A DNA stretch of 6,172 nt from Proteobacteria bacterium UBA4575 (GTDB lineage Bacteria; Pseudomonadota; Gammaproteobacteria; UBA4575): positions 1-6,172 of the forward strand of contig DGKH01000059.1 in assembly GCA_002386945.1 (NCBI GenBank), written 5' to 3'. Shown in pieces: positions 1 to 6,172 of this stretch. Positions within the stretch are counted from its first letter, which is position 1, and each line of letters opens with the position of its first letter. The position numbers were made by a program, and so were the translations under genes. A model generated the notes under the pieces. The model saw only the letters and a list, made by a program, of their open reading frames with translations. It had not been told where the DNA came from and searched no databases.

Positions 1-851
1 GCTTCCTCAGCAGCCTCTTGTGAGATCGAGCTTGGGTTTGAAGTGCTCTGTGACTGGATATTGCTCATCGGGCCGATTATGTCTACCGGTCCCGCAGCAT
101 AGCCAATACGCCAGCCGGTCATCGAGTAGGCTTTGGAAACGCCATTCATAACGATGGTGCGATCTTTCAGTTCTGGGCAGACGTTTAAGATGTTTACGAA
201 CGCTTGCTGGCCGAAGAGGATATGCTCGTACATATCATCGGTCGCAATCCAAACCTGAGGGTGCTGTTTTAGCACCTCTGCCAGAGCTTTTAACTCGGCT
301 TCGTTATAACAAACACCCGTTGGATTGGATGGGCTATTAATAACGAACAGTTTAGTGCGCGGGGTTATCGCCGCTGCGAGTTGGTTGGCAGTGATTTTGA
401 ACTGCTGATCTTGGCCGGCTTTTATGAAGACCGGTGTGCCATCTGCCAATAACACCATATCAGGGTAGGACACCCAATAAGGCGCTGGGATGATGACTTC
501 ATCACCTTTATCGATCAGTGCTTGGCACAAATTGTAGAAACTTTGTTTACCACCATTAGAGACCAAGATCTCTTTATTACTGTAGCTAAGCTTGTTGTCT
601 TGCTGAAACTTGTTGATGATGGCTTGTTTCAGGCTAGCAGTGCCTGCGACCGGTGTATATTTGGTCTTACCTGCCTGCATTGCACGGTGTGCAGCGGCCT
701 TAATGTTCTCTGGCGTATCAAAATCAGGCTCACCAGCGGCGAGATTGATAACGTCGATACCCTGCTGCCGTAGTTGAACAGCCTTAGCTGTAACGGCGAG
801 GGTCGGAGAAGGTTTGATTCTGCCAACACGAGAGGCTAGTTTGATGTTCAA
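1..851 (-). CDS. Class I PLP-dependent aminotransferase (aspartate aminotransferase-like), 3' end outside the window
   Basis: The 283 visible residues are the N-terminal part of a fold-type I aminotransferase of the prokaryotic (Ib, Thermus/Rhizobium-like) aspartate aminotransferase group, usually about 390-400 residues. These cytosolic enzymes move an amino group between an amino acid, typically aspartate, and a 2-oxoacid using PLP. Visible motifs are AAGEPDFDTP (38-47), the YTPVAGT segment (65-71), NGGKQ (99-103), APYWVSYP with the aromatic stacking Trp126, NSPSNPTG with Asn176, D205-x-x-Y208 contacting the PLP ring nitrogen and O3', and SKAYSMTGWRIGY with Schiff-base Lys240 and phosphate-binding Arg248. 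The start is TTG (851-849): an in-frame TGA lies 16 codons upstream, no in-frame ATG or GTG lies between, and an AGGA sits about 11 nt before it. The gene diverges from uvrB. Family and PLP residues are secure. Aspartate specificity is inferred, because the C-terminal substrate-binding part is missing; related genes are called aspB, aatA or aspC. Confidence 0.93.
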   Translation of the reverse strand, partial: MNIKLASRVGRIKPSPTLAVTAKAVQLRQQGIDVINLAAGEPDFDTPENIKAAAHRAMQAGKTKYTPVAGTASLKQAIINKFQQDNKLSYSNKEILVSNGGKQSFYNLCQALIDKGDEVIIPAPYWVSYPDMVLLADGTPVFIKAGQDQQFKITANQLAAAITPRTKLFVINSPSNPTGVCYNEAELKALAEVLKQHPQVWIATDDMYEHILFGQQAFVNILNVCPELKDRTIVMNGVSKAYSMTGWRIGYAAGPVDIIGPMSNIQSQSTSNPSSISQEAAEE

Positions 852-853
852 TG

Positions 854-870
854 ACTTAGGTGTCCTAAAG
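854..870 (-). promoter_or_regulatory. Small hairpin enclosing the aminotransferase Shine-Dalgarno
   Basis: Read on the minus strand, TTAGG-ACA-CCTAA forms a 5-bp stem with a triloop (856-868), extendable by two more pairs around a one-base bulge. The only SD-like sequence for the TTG start, AGGA, lies in the left arm and loop. Folding would hide the ribosome binding site. The pairing is seen; any effect on translation is inferred, and the stem is short. Confidence 0.35.
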
Positions 871-883
871 TTGTGTAAACCGC

Positions 884-908
884 AATGCAGCAGGAATCAT
901 ACTGCATT
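884..908. repeat. Inverted repeat AATGCAG-N11-CTGCATT in the divergent intergenic region
   Basis: Two perfect 7-nt arms (884-890 and 902-908) flank an 11-nt spacer midway between the divergent aminotransferase and uvrB. The spacing between arm centres is 18 nt, so the half-sites face a similar side of the helix, as expected for a dimeric regulator. The spacer contains the best -10 for the aminotransferase. The repeat does not match the LexA consensus CTGT-N8-ACAG. No regulator can be named. Confidence 0.4.
896..901 (-). promoter_or_regulatory. Candidate -10 element of the aminotransferase promoter
   Basis: On the minus strand this reads TATGAT, five of six matches to TATAAT, about 45 nt before the TTG start. 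The -35 is poor: TTATCG at 17-bp spacing matches only three positions. The hexamer lies inside the spacer of the inverted repeat, so a protein bound there would block it. On the plus strand the best pair for uvrB, TTGTGT (871-876) and AATCAT (895-900), is weak. Confidence 0.35.
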
Positions 909-928
909 TTTACGAAATCGATAAGAAT

Positions 929-2956
929 ATGGCTAAAGAATTTAAGATTGAATCCCCGTTTCAGCCTGCAGGTGATCAGCCGCAGGCGATTGAGAAGTTG
1001 ATCGAGGGCCTAGAAGATGGCCTGGCACACCAGACACTGCTAGGCGTAACAGGGTCTGGAAAGACCTTTACCATCGCCAATGTGATCGCCTCAGTGCAGC
1101 GACCAGCGATCTTAATGGCGCCGAATAAGACCTTGGCGGCACAGCTTTATGGTGAGATGAAGGCATTCTTCCCGCGTAACGCGGTGGAGTACTTTGTTTC
1201 TTATTACGATTATTACCAGCCTGAGGCCTATGTGCCGGCGAGTGATACCTTTATTGAGAAAGATGCTTCGGTCAATGATCATATCGAGCAGATGCGATTA
1301 TCCGCGACTAAGGCCATATTCGAGCGTGAAGATACGATTATTGTTGCTACCGTATCGGCGATCTATGGACTAGGTGACCCGCGTTCTTACTTAGGCATGG
1401 TGATGCACCTAGATCGTGGTGATATTACTGATCAGCGCCAAATCCTACAACGCCTAGTGGAGCTGCAATACACGCGCAATGATGTCGAGTTGAAGCGCGG
1501 CAACTTCCGTGTGCGTGGTGATGTGATTGATGTGCATCCTGCCGAGTCTGAGCGTGAGGCGATCCGCATTGAATTATTCGATGAAGAGATAGAACAACTC
1601 AGTTATTTTGACCCGCTGACAGGTGAGACCCTGCGGCGTGTCCCGAGGCTCACGATCTATCCAAAATCACATTATGTAACGCCACGTGATGTCATCCTTG
1701 AGGCGATCGATTCGATTAAAGACGAACTGACCGAACATTTAGATCATCTGCGTACAGCTAATAAGCTGGTCGAGGCCCAGCGTCTGGAGCAGCGCACACG
1801 CTTTGATATAGAGATGTTACAAGAACTGGGCTATTGCTCAGGCATTGAAAACTATTCCCGTTACCTGAGTGGCCGTGCCAATGGTGAAGCACCTCCCTGT
1901 CTCCTAGATTACCTACCAGACAACGCCTTGATGCTGATCGATGAAAGCCATGTCTCAGTGCCGCAATTTGGCGGTATGTATAAGGGTGATAGGTCACGCA
2001 AAGAGACCTTGGTTAACTATGGTTTTCGAATGCCGTCAGCGATGGATAATCGACCGTTAAAGTTCGCTGAATTTGAGGATATCTCTCCGCAAACGATCTA
2101 TATCTCAGCGACCCCCGGCGCCCATGAGTTTGAAAAATCATCGCAGGTAGTAGAGCAGGTAGTGCGCCCAACCGGCTTGATTGATCCGATCGTTGAGGTG
2201 CGCCCGGTGACCAGTCAGGTCGATGACGTGCTCTCTGAAATCCATGAGCGTGTAAAGAAAGACGAGCGTGTGCTGATTACAACATTGACCAAGCGGATGT
2301 CAGAAGACTTAACCGATTACTTAGGTGAGCATGGTGTGCGTGTACGTTATCTGCATTCCGATATCGATACCGTTGAGCGCGTAGAGATCCTGCGAGACTT
2401 GCGTAAGGGGCTGTTCGATGTGTTGGTTGGGATTAACTTATTAAGAGAAGGTTTAGATATCCCTGAAGTCTCTTTGGTGGCGATTTTAGATGCCGACAAG
2501 GAAGGCTTTCTCCGCTCCGACCGTTCCTTGATTCAGACCATTGGGCGTGCGGCGCGCAACTTGAATGGTAAGGCGATCCTCTATGCCGACAAGGTCACTG
2601 GCTCGATGCAACGAGCAATGGAAGAGACCGATCGCAGACGACAGAAGCAGGTAGACTTTAATAAAGAGCATGGCATTACACCGAAAGGGATCGAGAGAAA
2701 GATCAGTAATGTGATGGAAGGTGCAAATTCTAAATATGACGAGCATGAGCAACGTGATCTGAAAGAGCTGGCCGAAGAGAGTGTTGAGTACGGTGGTTTA
2801 ACGCCAGCATTAGCGATCAAGCGCGTGCAAAAGCTGGAGCAACAGATGTATGAGCATGCACGTAATCTTGAGTTTGAAGAGGCGGGTCGTCTGCGTGATG
2901 CGATCGAAAAACTAAAGGCGATCGCCTTTGGGACTGCCAGTGCTGAGGCCAGCTAA
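929..2956 (+). CDS. uvrB: UvrABC excinuclease subunit B (UvrB)
   Basis: UvrB is the damage-verifying subunit of bacterial nucleotide excision repair. It is loaded by UvrA, inserts a beta-hairpin between the strands and recruits UvrC, which makes the incisions. The 675 residues match the E. coli length (673) and align throughout. Walker A GVTGSGKT has Lys45; the hairpin has Tyr92, Tyr93, Tyr95, Tyr96 and Tyr101; motif II is D338-E339-S340-H341; the C-terminal helicase block holds [10 protein letters not shown] and QTIGRAAR (536-543, Arg540 and Arg543). A UVR coiled coil ending [10 protein letters not shown] (648-657) occupies about 628-665 and is the UvrC-interacting region. The ATG gives the expected N-terminus [20 protein letters not shown], although the preceding Shine-Dalgarno is weak. 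The gene stands alone between the divergent aminotransferase and tRNA-Val. No LexA box is seen in the upstream 77 nt. Confidence 0.99.
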   Translation: MAKEFKIESPFQPAGDQPQAIEKLIEGLEDGLAHQTLLGVTGSGKTFTIANVIASVQRPAILMAPNKTLAAQLYGEMKAFFPRNAVEYFVSYYDYYQPEAYVPASDTFIEKDASVNDHIEQMRLSATKAIFEREDTIIVATVSAIYGLGDPRSYLGMVMHLDRGDITDQRQILQRLVELQYTRNDVELKRGNFRVRGDVIDVHPAESEREAIRIELFDEEIEQLSYFDPLTGETLRRVPRLTIYPKSHYVTPRDVILEAIDSIKDELTEHLDHLRTANKLVEAQRLEQRTRFDIEMLQELGYCSGIENYSRYLSGRANGEAPPCLLDYLPDNALMLIDESHVSVPQFGGMYKGDRSRKETLVNYGFRMPSAMDNRPLKFAEFEDISPQTIYISATPGAHEFEKSSQVVEQVVRPTGLIDPIVEVRPVTSQVDDVLSEIHERVKKDERVLITTLTKRMSEDLTDYLGEHGVRVRYLHSDIDTVERVEILRDLRKGLFDVLVGINLLREGLDIPEVSLVAILDADKEGFLRSDRSLIQTIGRAARNLNGKAILYADKVTGSMQRAMEETDRRRQKQVDFNKEHGITPKGIERKISNVMEGANSKYDEHEQRDLKELAEESVEYGGLTPALAIKRVQKLEQQMYEHARNLEFEEAGRLRDAIEKLKAIAFGTASAEAS

Positions 2957-3020
2957 AAGCCATTATTCAAGCTGGTGGTGGGTTTTGTACCGATTAGTGA
3001 CAGATTGAGACATTTGTTCG
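2957..3020 (+). other. uvrB 3' spacer with no recognisable element
   Basis: The stretch after the uvrB stop has no start-and-SD pair, no tRNA-like fold and no convincing GC-rich hairpin followed by a T run. How uvrB transcription ends is not visible; it could read into the tRNA-Val unit or end in a Rho-dependent way. Confidence 0.5.
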
Positions 3021-3048
3021 TTGTGATGACTGTAAAAACCCCCATAAT
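3021..3048 (+). promoter_or_regulatory. Candidate sigma70 promoter for tRNA-Val
   Basis: TTGTGA (3021-3026, four of six matches to TTGACA) is followed after 16 bp by CATAAT (3043-3048, five of six matches to TATAAT). Transcription would begin near 3055, leaving a leader of about 50 nt before the tRNA. The run of C just before the -10 is unusual. This is the best-scoring pair by eye between uvrB and the tRNA. Confidence 0.45.
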
Positions 3049-3103
3049 TGTGCTAATTTCGCCAACCCGTTTGATTGCATTCGTAACCAACGGTGGAGAT
3101 TGA

Positions 3104-3180
3104 AGGCGCGTAGCTCAGTTGGTTAGAGCACCACCTTGACATGGTGGGGGTCGTTGGTTCGAATCCAATCGCGCCTACCA
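3104..3180 (+). tRNA. tRNA-Val (anticodon GAC)
   Basis: The 77-nt cloverleaf is complete. The acceptor stem AGGCGCG (3104-3110) pairs with CGCGCCT (3170-3176); the D stem is GCTC/GAGC; the anticodon stem CCACC/GGTGG holds the loop TTGACAT with anticodon GAC at 3138-3140. The T arm is GTTGG-TTCGAAT-CCAAT with one G-U pair, followed by discriminator A3177 and an encoded CCA. Anticodon GAC reads the valine codons GUC and GUU. The body from the D arm to the T arm is nearly identical to E. coli valV/valW tRNA, while the acceptor stem differs. It lies just upstream of thrS; as far as I recall, Pseudomonas has a tRNA-Val in the same position. Confidence 0.98.
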
Positions 3181-3215
3181 CTTAAGCAGACGGCTTTGCC
3201 GGTCGCTAAGTGGTA
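3176..3215 (+). terminator. Strong hairpin re-using the tRNA-Val 3' end; probable terminator or processing structure
   Basis: TACCACTTA (3176-3184) pairs with TAAGTGGTA (3207-3215). Inside it, separated by single-base bulges, GC pairs with GC, GAC with GTC, and GGC with GCC, around a TTT loop. The left arm uses the last acceptor base, the discriminator and the CCA, so it cannot form together with the mature acceptor stem. Downstream is AT-rich (TTATCAATTTTAT) but lacks a clean T run, so an intrinsic terminator is plausible but leaky. Alternatives are a 3'-processing signal or the upstream stem of the thrS control region. Confidence 0.55.
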
Positions 3216-3225
3216 TTATCAATTT

Positions 3226-3231
3226 TATACT
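3226..3231 (+). promoter_or_regulatory. Candidate -10 element for thrS
   Basis: TATACT matches five of six positions of TATAAT and would start transcription near 3238, just before the thrS operator stem-loop. No good -35 is found at 16-18 bp upstream. The operon may instead be transcribed by readthrough from the tRNA-Val promoter. Confidence 0.25.
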
Positions 3232-3246
3232 TGTTACTTAATTCAA

Positions 3247-3280
3247 GTGGCCCTTGGTATCGGTCACCACTGGAGACAAT
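3247..3280 (+). promoter_or_regulatory. thrS translational operator: tRNA-Thr anticodon-arm mimic followed by the Shine-Dalgarno
   Basis: GUGGCC (3247-3252) pairs with GGUCAC (3262-3267), six pairs including one G-U, and presents the loop CUUGGUAUC. Its central seven bases, UUGGUAU (3254-3260), have the form of an anticodon loop: U32, U33, anticodon GGU, A37, U38. GGU is the anticodon of tRNA-Thr for ACC/ACU, and the segment CUUGGUA equals positions 31-37 of the E. coli tRNA-Thr(GGU) loop. Five bases later comes the SD GGAG (3272-3275), five bases before the ATG. In E. coli, ThrRS represses its own message by binding a tRNA-Thr anticodon-like stem-loop just upstream of the SD, which competes with the ribosome. 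The same role is inferred here. An alternative helix, AGTGG (3246-3250) with CCACT (3267-3271), would abut the SD. Confidence 0.7.
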
Positions 3281-5167
3281 ATGCCGCAAATCACACTGCC
3301 TGATGGCAATATCAAATCTTTTGACGCCCCTGTTACTGTCGCCGAAGTGGCACAGTCGATTGGCCCGGGTCTAGCTAAAGCAACCATTGCCGGACGTGTC
3401 AATGGTGAGCTAGTTGATGCCTGTGTTGCGATCGAAGAGGACGCCACACTCTCTATTATTACCAGCAAAGACGAGGAAGGGGTGGAGATTATCCGCCACT
3501 CATTCGCGCATCTGATTGGTCATGCGGTTAAGCAAATGTACCCTGAGGCAAAGATGGCCATCGGGCCTGTAGTCGATAATGGGTTTTATTATGATATCGA
3601 CTGTGACCACAGCTTCACGCCGGAAGATTTGCTGGCGATTGAAAAACGCATACAAGATTTAATCAAAAAAGATTATGACGTGATTCGTACCGTCGTCTCA
3701 CGTGATGATGCGGTCGCCGCCTTCAAGGCGCGTAACGAAGATTACAAAGTAGAGATCGCTAGTGCGATACCCGACAGCGAGATTGTCGCACTCTATCAGC
3801 ATGAAGAATACACCGACATGTGTCGTGGCCCCCATGTGCCTAACACGCGTCACCTACGCGCGTTTAAGCTGACTAAGTTAGCGGGTGCCTACTGGCGTGG
3901 TGATTCAGACAATAAGATGCTGCAGCGCATCTATGGCACGGCTTGGGCCGATAAGAAGCAGCTCAAGGCTTATCTCACACGTATTGAGCAAGCAGAGAAA
4001 CGTGATCATCGTCGCCTTGGCAAACAAATGGATCTGTTCCACTTTCAAGAAGAAGCGCCAGGTATGGTGTTTTGGCACGATCGCGGTTGGCAGCTATATC
4101 GTCTGGTCGAGGGCTATATTCGTAAGCAGTTAGAACAGCATGATTACCATGAGGTGCATACACCTCAGGTGTTGGATCGTAGTCTCTGGGAACGTTCGGG
4201 TCATTGGGATAAATTTGGTGACATGATCTTCACGACTAATTCTGAAAATCGTGATTATGCCGTGAAGCCAATGAACTGCCCGGGCCATGTGCAGATCTTT
4301 AATCAAGGCTTGAAGAGTTACCGTGATCTGCCTTATCGGCTGTCCGAGTTTGGTATTGTTCACCGTAATGAACCCTCTGGCACTCTGCATGGTTTGATGC
4401 GTGCGCGCCGTTTTGTGCAAGATGATGCACATATCTTCTGTACTGAAAATCAGTTGCAGGCAGAAGTGGCGGCCTTGATTGAGTTGACCTTTGCCGTCTA
4501 TGCCGAGTTTGGCTTTGAAAATATTGAGCTCGCGTTATCGACCCGCCCAGAAAAGCGTGTCGGTTCAGACGAGGCTTGGGATAAGGCCGAAGAAGGCCTT
4601 AAAGTAGCCTTAGAGAATAAAGGCCTAGCCTATAAATTACAGCCGGGTGAGGGCGCCTTTTATGGGCCTAAGATCGAATTCACCCTGCGTGATAGCCTCG
4701 ACCGAACCTGGCAATGTGGCACAATTCAGGTCGATTTCTCGATGCCAGGCCGTTTAGATGCTAGCTATATCAGTGAGGAAGGTAATCGCGAAGTGCCGGT
4801 AATGATTCACCGTGCCATCCTCGGATCACTGGAACGATTCATCGGTATTTTGATCGAGCATCATGGCGGTAACTTCCCGTTGTGGTTGGCGCCGATACAG
4901 GCCGTAATCCTGAATATTACCGATGCGCAGGCCGAATATGCGCAAAAAGTACAAAAATTCCTTCAAGACGAAGGTCTTCGGGTCATTATTGACTTGAGAA
5001 ATGAGAAAATAGGCCGTAAGATTCGCGAGCATACAATTCAGCGGGTTCCGCTTCAACTGGTCATTGGTGATCGTGAGGTGGAGACGCAAACTGTCGCTGT
5101 ACGTACGCTCAAAGGGGAAGATAAGGGCTCTGTTGATTTACAGGCTCTGAGACAGTTATTTCCTTAG
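3281..5167 (+). CDS. thrS: Threonine--tRNA ligase (ThrRS)
   Basis: This class II synthetase charges tRNA-Thr with threonine and edits mischarged Ser-tRNA-Thr in the cytosol. From ATG 3281 the protein has 628 residues (E. coli 642) and begins [10 protein letters not shown], matching the family. Domains in order are TGS (about 1-60), the editing domain with H73-x3-H77 and C181-x3-H185, the class II catalytic core with zinc ligands Cys333, His384 and His510 and motif 2 Arg362 in HRNEPSG, and the C-terminal anticodon-binding domain (about 535-628). All key residues are present. A longer frame from TTG 3254 is rejected: it adds nine non-homologous residues, starts inside the operator loop and has no SD, whereas ATG 3281 has GGAG at ideal spacing. 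It is the first protein gene of the thrS-infC-rpmI-rplT operon. Its leader carries a probable ThrRS autoregulatory stem-loop. Confidence 0.99.
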   Translation: MPQITLPDGNIKSFDAPVTVAEVAQSIGPGLAKATIAGRVNGELVDACVAIEEDATLSIITSKDEEGVEIIRHSFAHLIGHAVKQMYPEAKMAIGPVVDNGFYYDIDCDHSFTPEDLLAIEKRIQDLIKKDYDVIRTVVSRDDAVAAFKARNEDYKVEIASAIPDSEIVALYQHEEYTDMCRGPHVPNTRHLRAFKLTKLAGAYWRGDSDNKMLQRIYGTAWADKKQLKAYLTRIEQAEKRDHRRLGKQMDLFHFQEEAPGMVFWHDRGWQLYRLVEGYIRKQLEQHDYHEVHTPQVLDRSLWERSGHWDKFGDMIFTTNSENRDYAVKPMNCPGHVQIFNQGLKSYRDLPYRLSEFGIVHRNEPSGTLHGLMRARRFVQDDAHIFCTENQLQAEVAALIELTFAVYAEFGFENIELALSTRPEKRVGSDEAWDKAEEGLKVALENKGLAYKLQPGEGAFYGPKIEFTLRDSLDRTWQCGTIQVDFSMPGRLDASYISEEGNREVPVMIHRAILGSLERFIGILIEHHGGNFPLWLAPIQAVILNITDAQAEYAQKVQKFLQDEGLRVIIDLRNEKIGRKIREHTIQRVPLQLVIGDREVETQTVAVRTLKGEDKGSVDLQALRQLFP

Positions 5168-5197
5168 TGGAAGCGGGTTACAGCGTTAATTTTTTAT

Positions 5198-5209
5198 GGG
5201 GATAGGCTT
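5198..5209 (+). promoter_or_regulatory. Ribosome binding region that fixes the AUU start of infC
   Basis: GGGGAUAGG (5198-5206) is the only purine-rich, SD-like stretch in the 42-nt gap after the thrS stop. GGGGA lies seven bases and AGG three bases before AUU 5210. It supports initiation at AUU rather than at the later TTG 5267, which is preceded by conserved IF3 coding sequence and no SD. Confidence 0.6.
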
Positions 5210-5734
5210 ATTAGTTCGTCGAAAAATGTTCGCTTAAATGCGGCAATCGTCAATGCTGAAGTTCGCTTGATTGATGCCAAAGGCGAAAATGTCGGAATTG
5301 TATCAACCGACGAGGCATTAAGAATATCCACCGAAGCGAATTTGGATTTGGTCGAAATTAGTCCAAATGCTGAGCCCCCAGTCTGTCGAGTGATGGACTA
5401 TGGCAAATATAGGTTTGAGCAGAAGAAACAATCGCATCAGGCCAAAAAGAAGCAAAAACAGATTCAGGTCAAAGAAATTAAGTTTCGACCAACGACTGAA
5501 GACGGTGACTATAAAGTTAAAGTCAGGAAGTTGATTAATTTCTTAGAAGAAGGTGATAAGACTAAAATTACGATCCGCTATCGGGGTCGTGAGATGCAGC
5601 ACCAACAATTAGGTGCAAAGCTTTTAGAACGAGTCGAGAACGACTTGAAAGAATACGGTGACGTTGAACAGCGTCCAAAGTTAGAAGGTAGGCAGCTGGT
5701 TATGGTACTGGCTCCATCGAAAAAGAAAAAATAG
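5210..5734 (+). CDS. infC: Translation initiation factor IF-3, AUU start codon
   Basis: IF3 binds the 30S subunit, prevents premature 50S joining and checks the start codon and initiator tRNA. From AUU 5210 the protein has 174 residues (E. coli 180). It shows the N-terminal domain with the conserved segment [14 protein letters not shown] (7-20) and the signature [17 protein letters not shown] (51-67), a lysine/glutamine-rich linker (about 72-86), and a C-terminal domain from VKEIKFRP (87-94) with RYRGREM and a basic KKKK tail. The region between the thrS TAG (5165) and TTG 5267 is open in this frame but has no ATG, GTG or TTG, and homology starts well before 5267. AUU is the rare start codon used by E. 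coli infC, which IF3 itself discriminates against, giving translational autoregulation. The frame is the same as that of thrS. Function is certain; the exact start is very likely. Confidence 0.97.
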   Translation: MSSSKNVRLNAAIVNAEVRLIDAKGENVGIVSTDEALRISTEANLDLVEISPNAEPPVCRVMDYGKYRFEQKKQSHQAKKKQKQIQVKEIKFRPTTEDGDYKVKVRKLINFLEEGDKTKITIRYRGREMQHQQLGAKLLERVENDLKEYGDVEQRPKLEGRQLVMVLAPSKKKK

Positions 5735-5762
5735 CAGTTTATCTATATAGGATTGGTAACTT

Positions 5763-5960
5763 ATGCCAAAGATGAAGACAAACCGTGGTGCTGCGAAGCG
5801 CTTCAAGAAAACAGCAACCGGAAAGTACAAATGTGGTCAGTCTCATCGACGTCATATTTTGACGAAGAAGAGTACTAAGCGTAAGCGTCATTTACGTGCC
5901 AGTGAAGTAGTTGCAGACGTCGATACTCCGATGGTCCGCCGTATGCTTCCGTACAGCTAA
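5763..5960 (+). CDS. rpmI: 50S ribosomal protein L35 (bL35)
   Basis: L35 is a small basic protein of the large ribosomal subunit. The 65 residues equal the usual length and give the family hallmarks: [17 protein letters not shown] at the N-terminus, [17 protein letters not shown] in the middle (29-45), and the terminal MLPYS. Lysine and arginine are heavily enriched, as expected for rRNA binding. An AGGA (5748-5751) lies 11 nt before the ATG, a longish spacing. The gene follows infC by 28 nt and precedes rplT by 15 nt. In E. coli, L20 represses rpmI and, through translational coupling, rplT by binding the message around the infC end and rpmI start. That structure could not be identified here by eye. 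Confidence 0.99.
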   Translation: MPKMKTNRGAAKRFKKTATGKYKCGQSHRRHILTKKSTKRKRHLRASEVVADVDTPMVRRMLPYS

Positions 5961-5975
5961 TAGAGAGGAAAGCAA

Positions 5976-6172
5976 ATGTCTAGGGTAAAACGCGGCGTAA
6001 CCGCACATGCGCGCCATAAGAAAGTCTTAGCTAAAGCTAAGGGTTATTACGGTGCACGTAAAAATATTTATCGCGTAGCAACGCAAGCTGTAACCAAAGC
6101 GGGTCAGTACGCTTATCGTGACCGTCGTCAGCGTAAGAGACAGTTCCGTTCGCTATGGATTGCACGTATTAA
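5976..6172 (+). CDS. rplT: 50S ribosomal protein L20 (bL20), 3' end outside the window
   Basis: L20 binds 23S rRNA early in 50S assembly and is the usual autogenous repressor of rpmI-rplT. The window holds 65 full codons plus two bases of about 118. They begin [18 protein letters not shown] and continue with [34 protein letters not shown] and FRSLWIARI, matching the long basic N-terminal helix and the start of the globular domain of E. coli L20. A good SD, GAGAGGA (5963-5969), ends six bases before the ATG. The gene begins 15 nt after the rpmI stop, as expected for translational coupling. It runs off the window edge with no sign of damage. Confidence 0.98.
   Translation, partial: MSRVKRGVTAHARHKKVLAKAKGYYGARKNIYRVATQAVTKAGQYAYRDRRQRKRQFRSLWIARI

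Noticed and set aside
522..829. Plus-strand 83-residue and minus-strand 66-residue frames
   Set aside because: Both overlap the aminotransferase in other frames. The aminotransferase frame carries continuous family homology, and these have no SD or recognisable motif.
1758..2820. Three minus-strand frames within uvrB
   Set aside because: They are antisense shadows of a fully conserved gene, with no family features and no ribosome binding sites.
2955..2986. AAAAGCC and GGGTTTT just after uvrB as an intrinsic terminator
   Set aside because: The stem has a G-G mismatch, is short and AT-rich with a loop of about 20 nt, and no T run follows.
2980..3041. GGGTTTT (2980-2986) and AAAACCC (3035-3041) as a long-range stem or terminator
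   Set aside because: Seven pairs with a loop of nearly 50 nt and no T run; likely chance, and the right arm lies within the tRNA promoter.
3885..5089. Frames on both strands overlapping thrS, and the minus-strand frame at 3238-3468
   Set aside because: They lie inside the conserved ThrRS coding sequence or its leader, without homology signals of their own.
5267..5269. TTG as the infC start
   Set aside because: It would delete the conserved N-terminal segment that is open and homologous upstream, and it has no Shine-Dalgarno.
5590..5775. L20 repressor site or pseudoknot across the infC end and rpmI start
   Set aside because: Expected from E. coli, but only short complementarities such as ACCAA/TTGGT were seen, which is no better than chance.
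1..6172. Mobile elements, CRISPR arrays, phage genes or toxin-antitoxin modules
   Set aside because: No transposase or integrase motifs, no direct repeat arrays and no unexplained gene-length spaces; the spacers are all under 150 nt.

Overview
The window is an ordinary-looking piece of a gammaproteobacterial chromosome with moderate GC. The protein sequences (UvrB, ThrRS, IF3, L35, L20), the tRNA-Val(GAC) body and the order thrS-infC-rpmI-rplT all resemble Escherichia and Pseudomonas. No genus can be named from the sequence alone. I see no mobile element, CRISPR array, phage gene or toxin-antitoxin pair.

Layout. Positions 1-851 (minus strand) hold the N-terminal 283 residues of a class I PLP-dependent aminotransferase that starts at a TTG; its C-terminus lies outside the window. 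A 77-nt divergent intergenic region (852-928) carries an inverted repeat over a good -10 hexamer for the aminotransferase. uvrB (929-2956, plus strand) is complete and encodes the DNA damage-recognition helicase of nucleotide excision repair. A 147-nt gap with a plausible sigma70 promoter leads to tRNA-Val(GAC) at 3104-3180, with CCA encoded. A strong hairpin that re-uses the tRNA 3' end follows. Next come thrS (true start ATG 3281), infC (start AUU 5210), rpmI (5763-5960) and the first 65 codons of rplT (5976 to the window end). The continuation, pheS-pheT-ihfA in many relatives, is not in the window.

How the genes work together. From thrS onward this is a translation operon: a tRNA synthetase, initiation factor 3 and two 50S ribosomal proteins. 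In E. coli each of the first three layers is under translational feedback: ThrRS on its own leader, IF3 through a rare AUU start codon, and L20 on the rpmI-rplT message. The first two are visible here. Just upstream of the thrS Shine-Dalgarno is a 6-bp stem carrying a loop that reads like the anticodon loop of tRNA-Thr(GGU), and the infC reading frame has no ATG, GTG or TTG compatible with a full-length protein, only an AUU. An L20 site could not be recognised by eye.

The most rewarding parts are therefore the non-coding stretches: the thrS leader, the tRNA-Val trailer hairpin and the divergent aminotransferase/uvrB region. I found no clearly new biological system.
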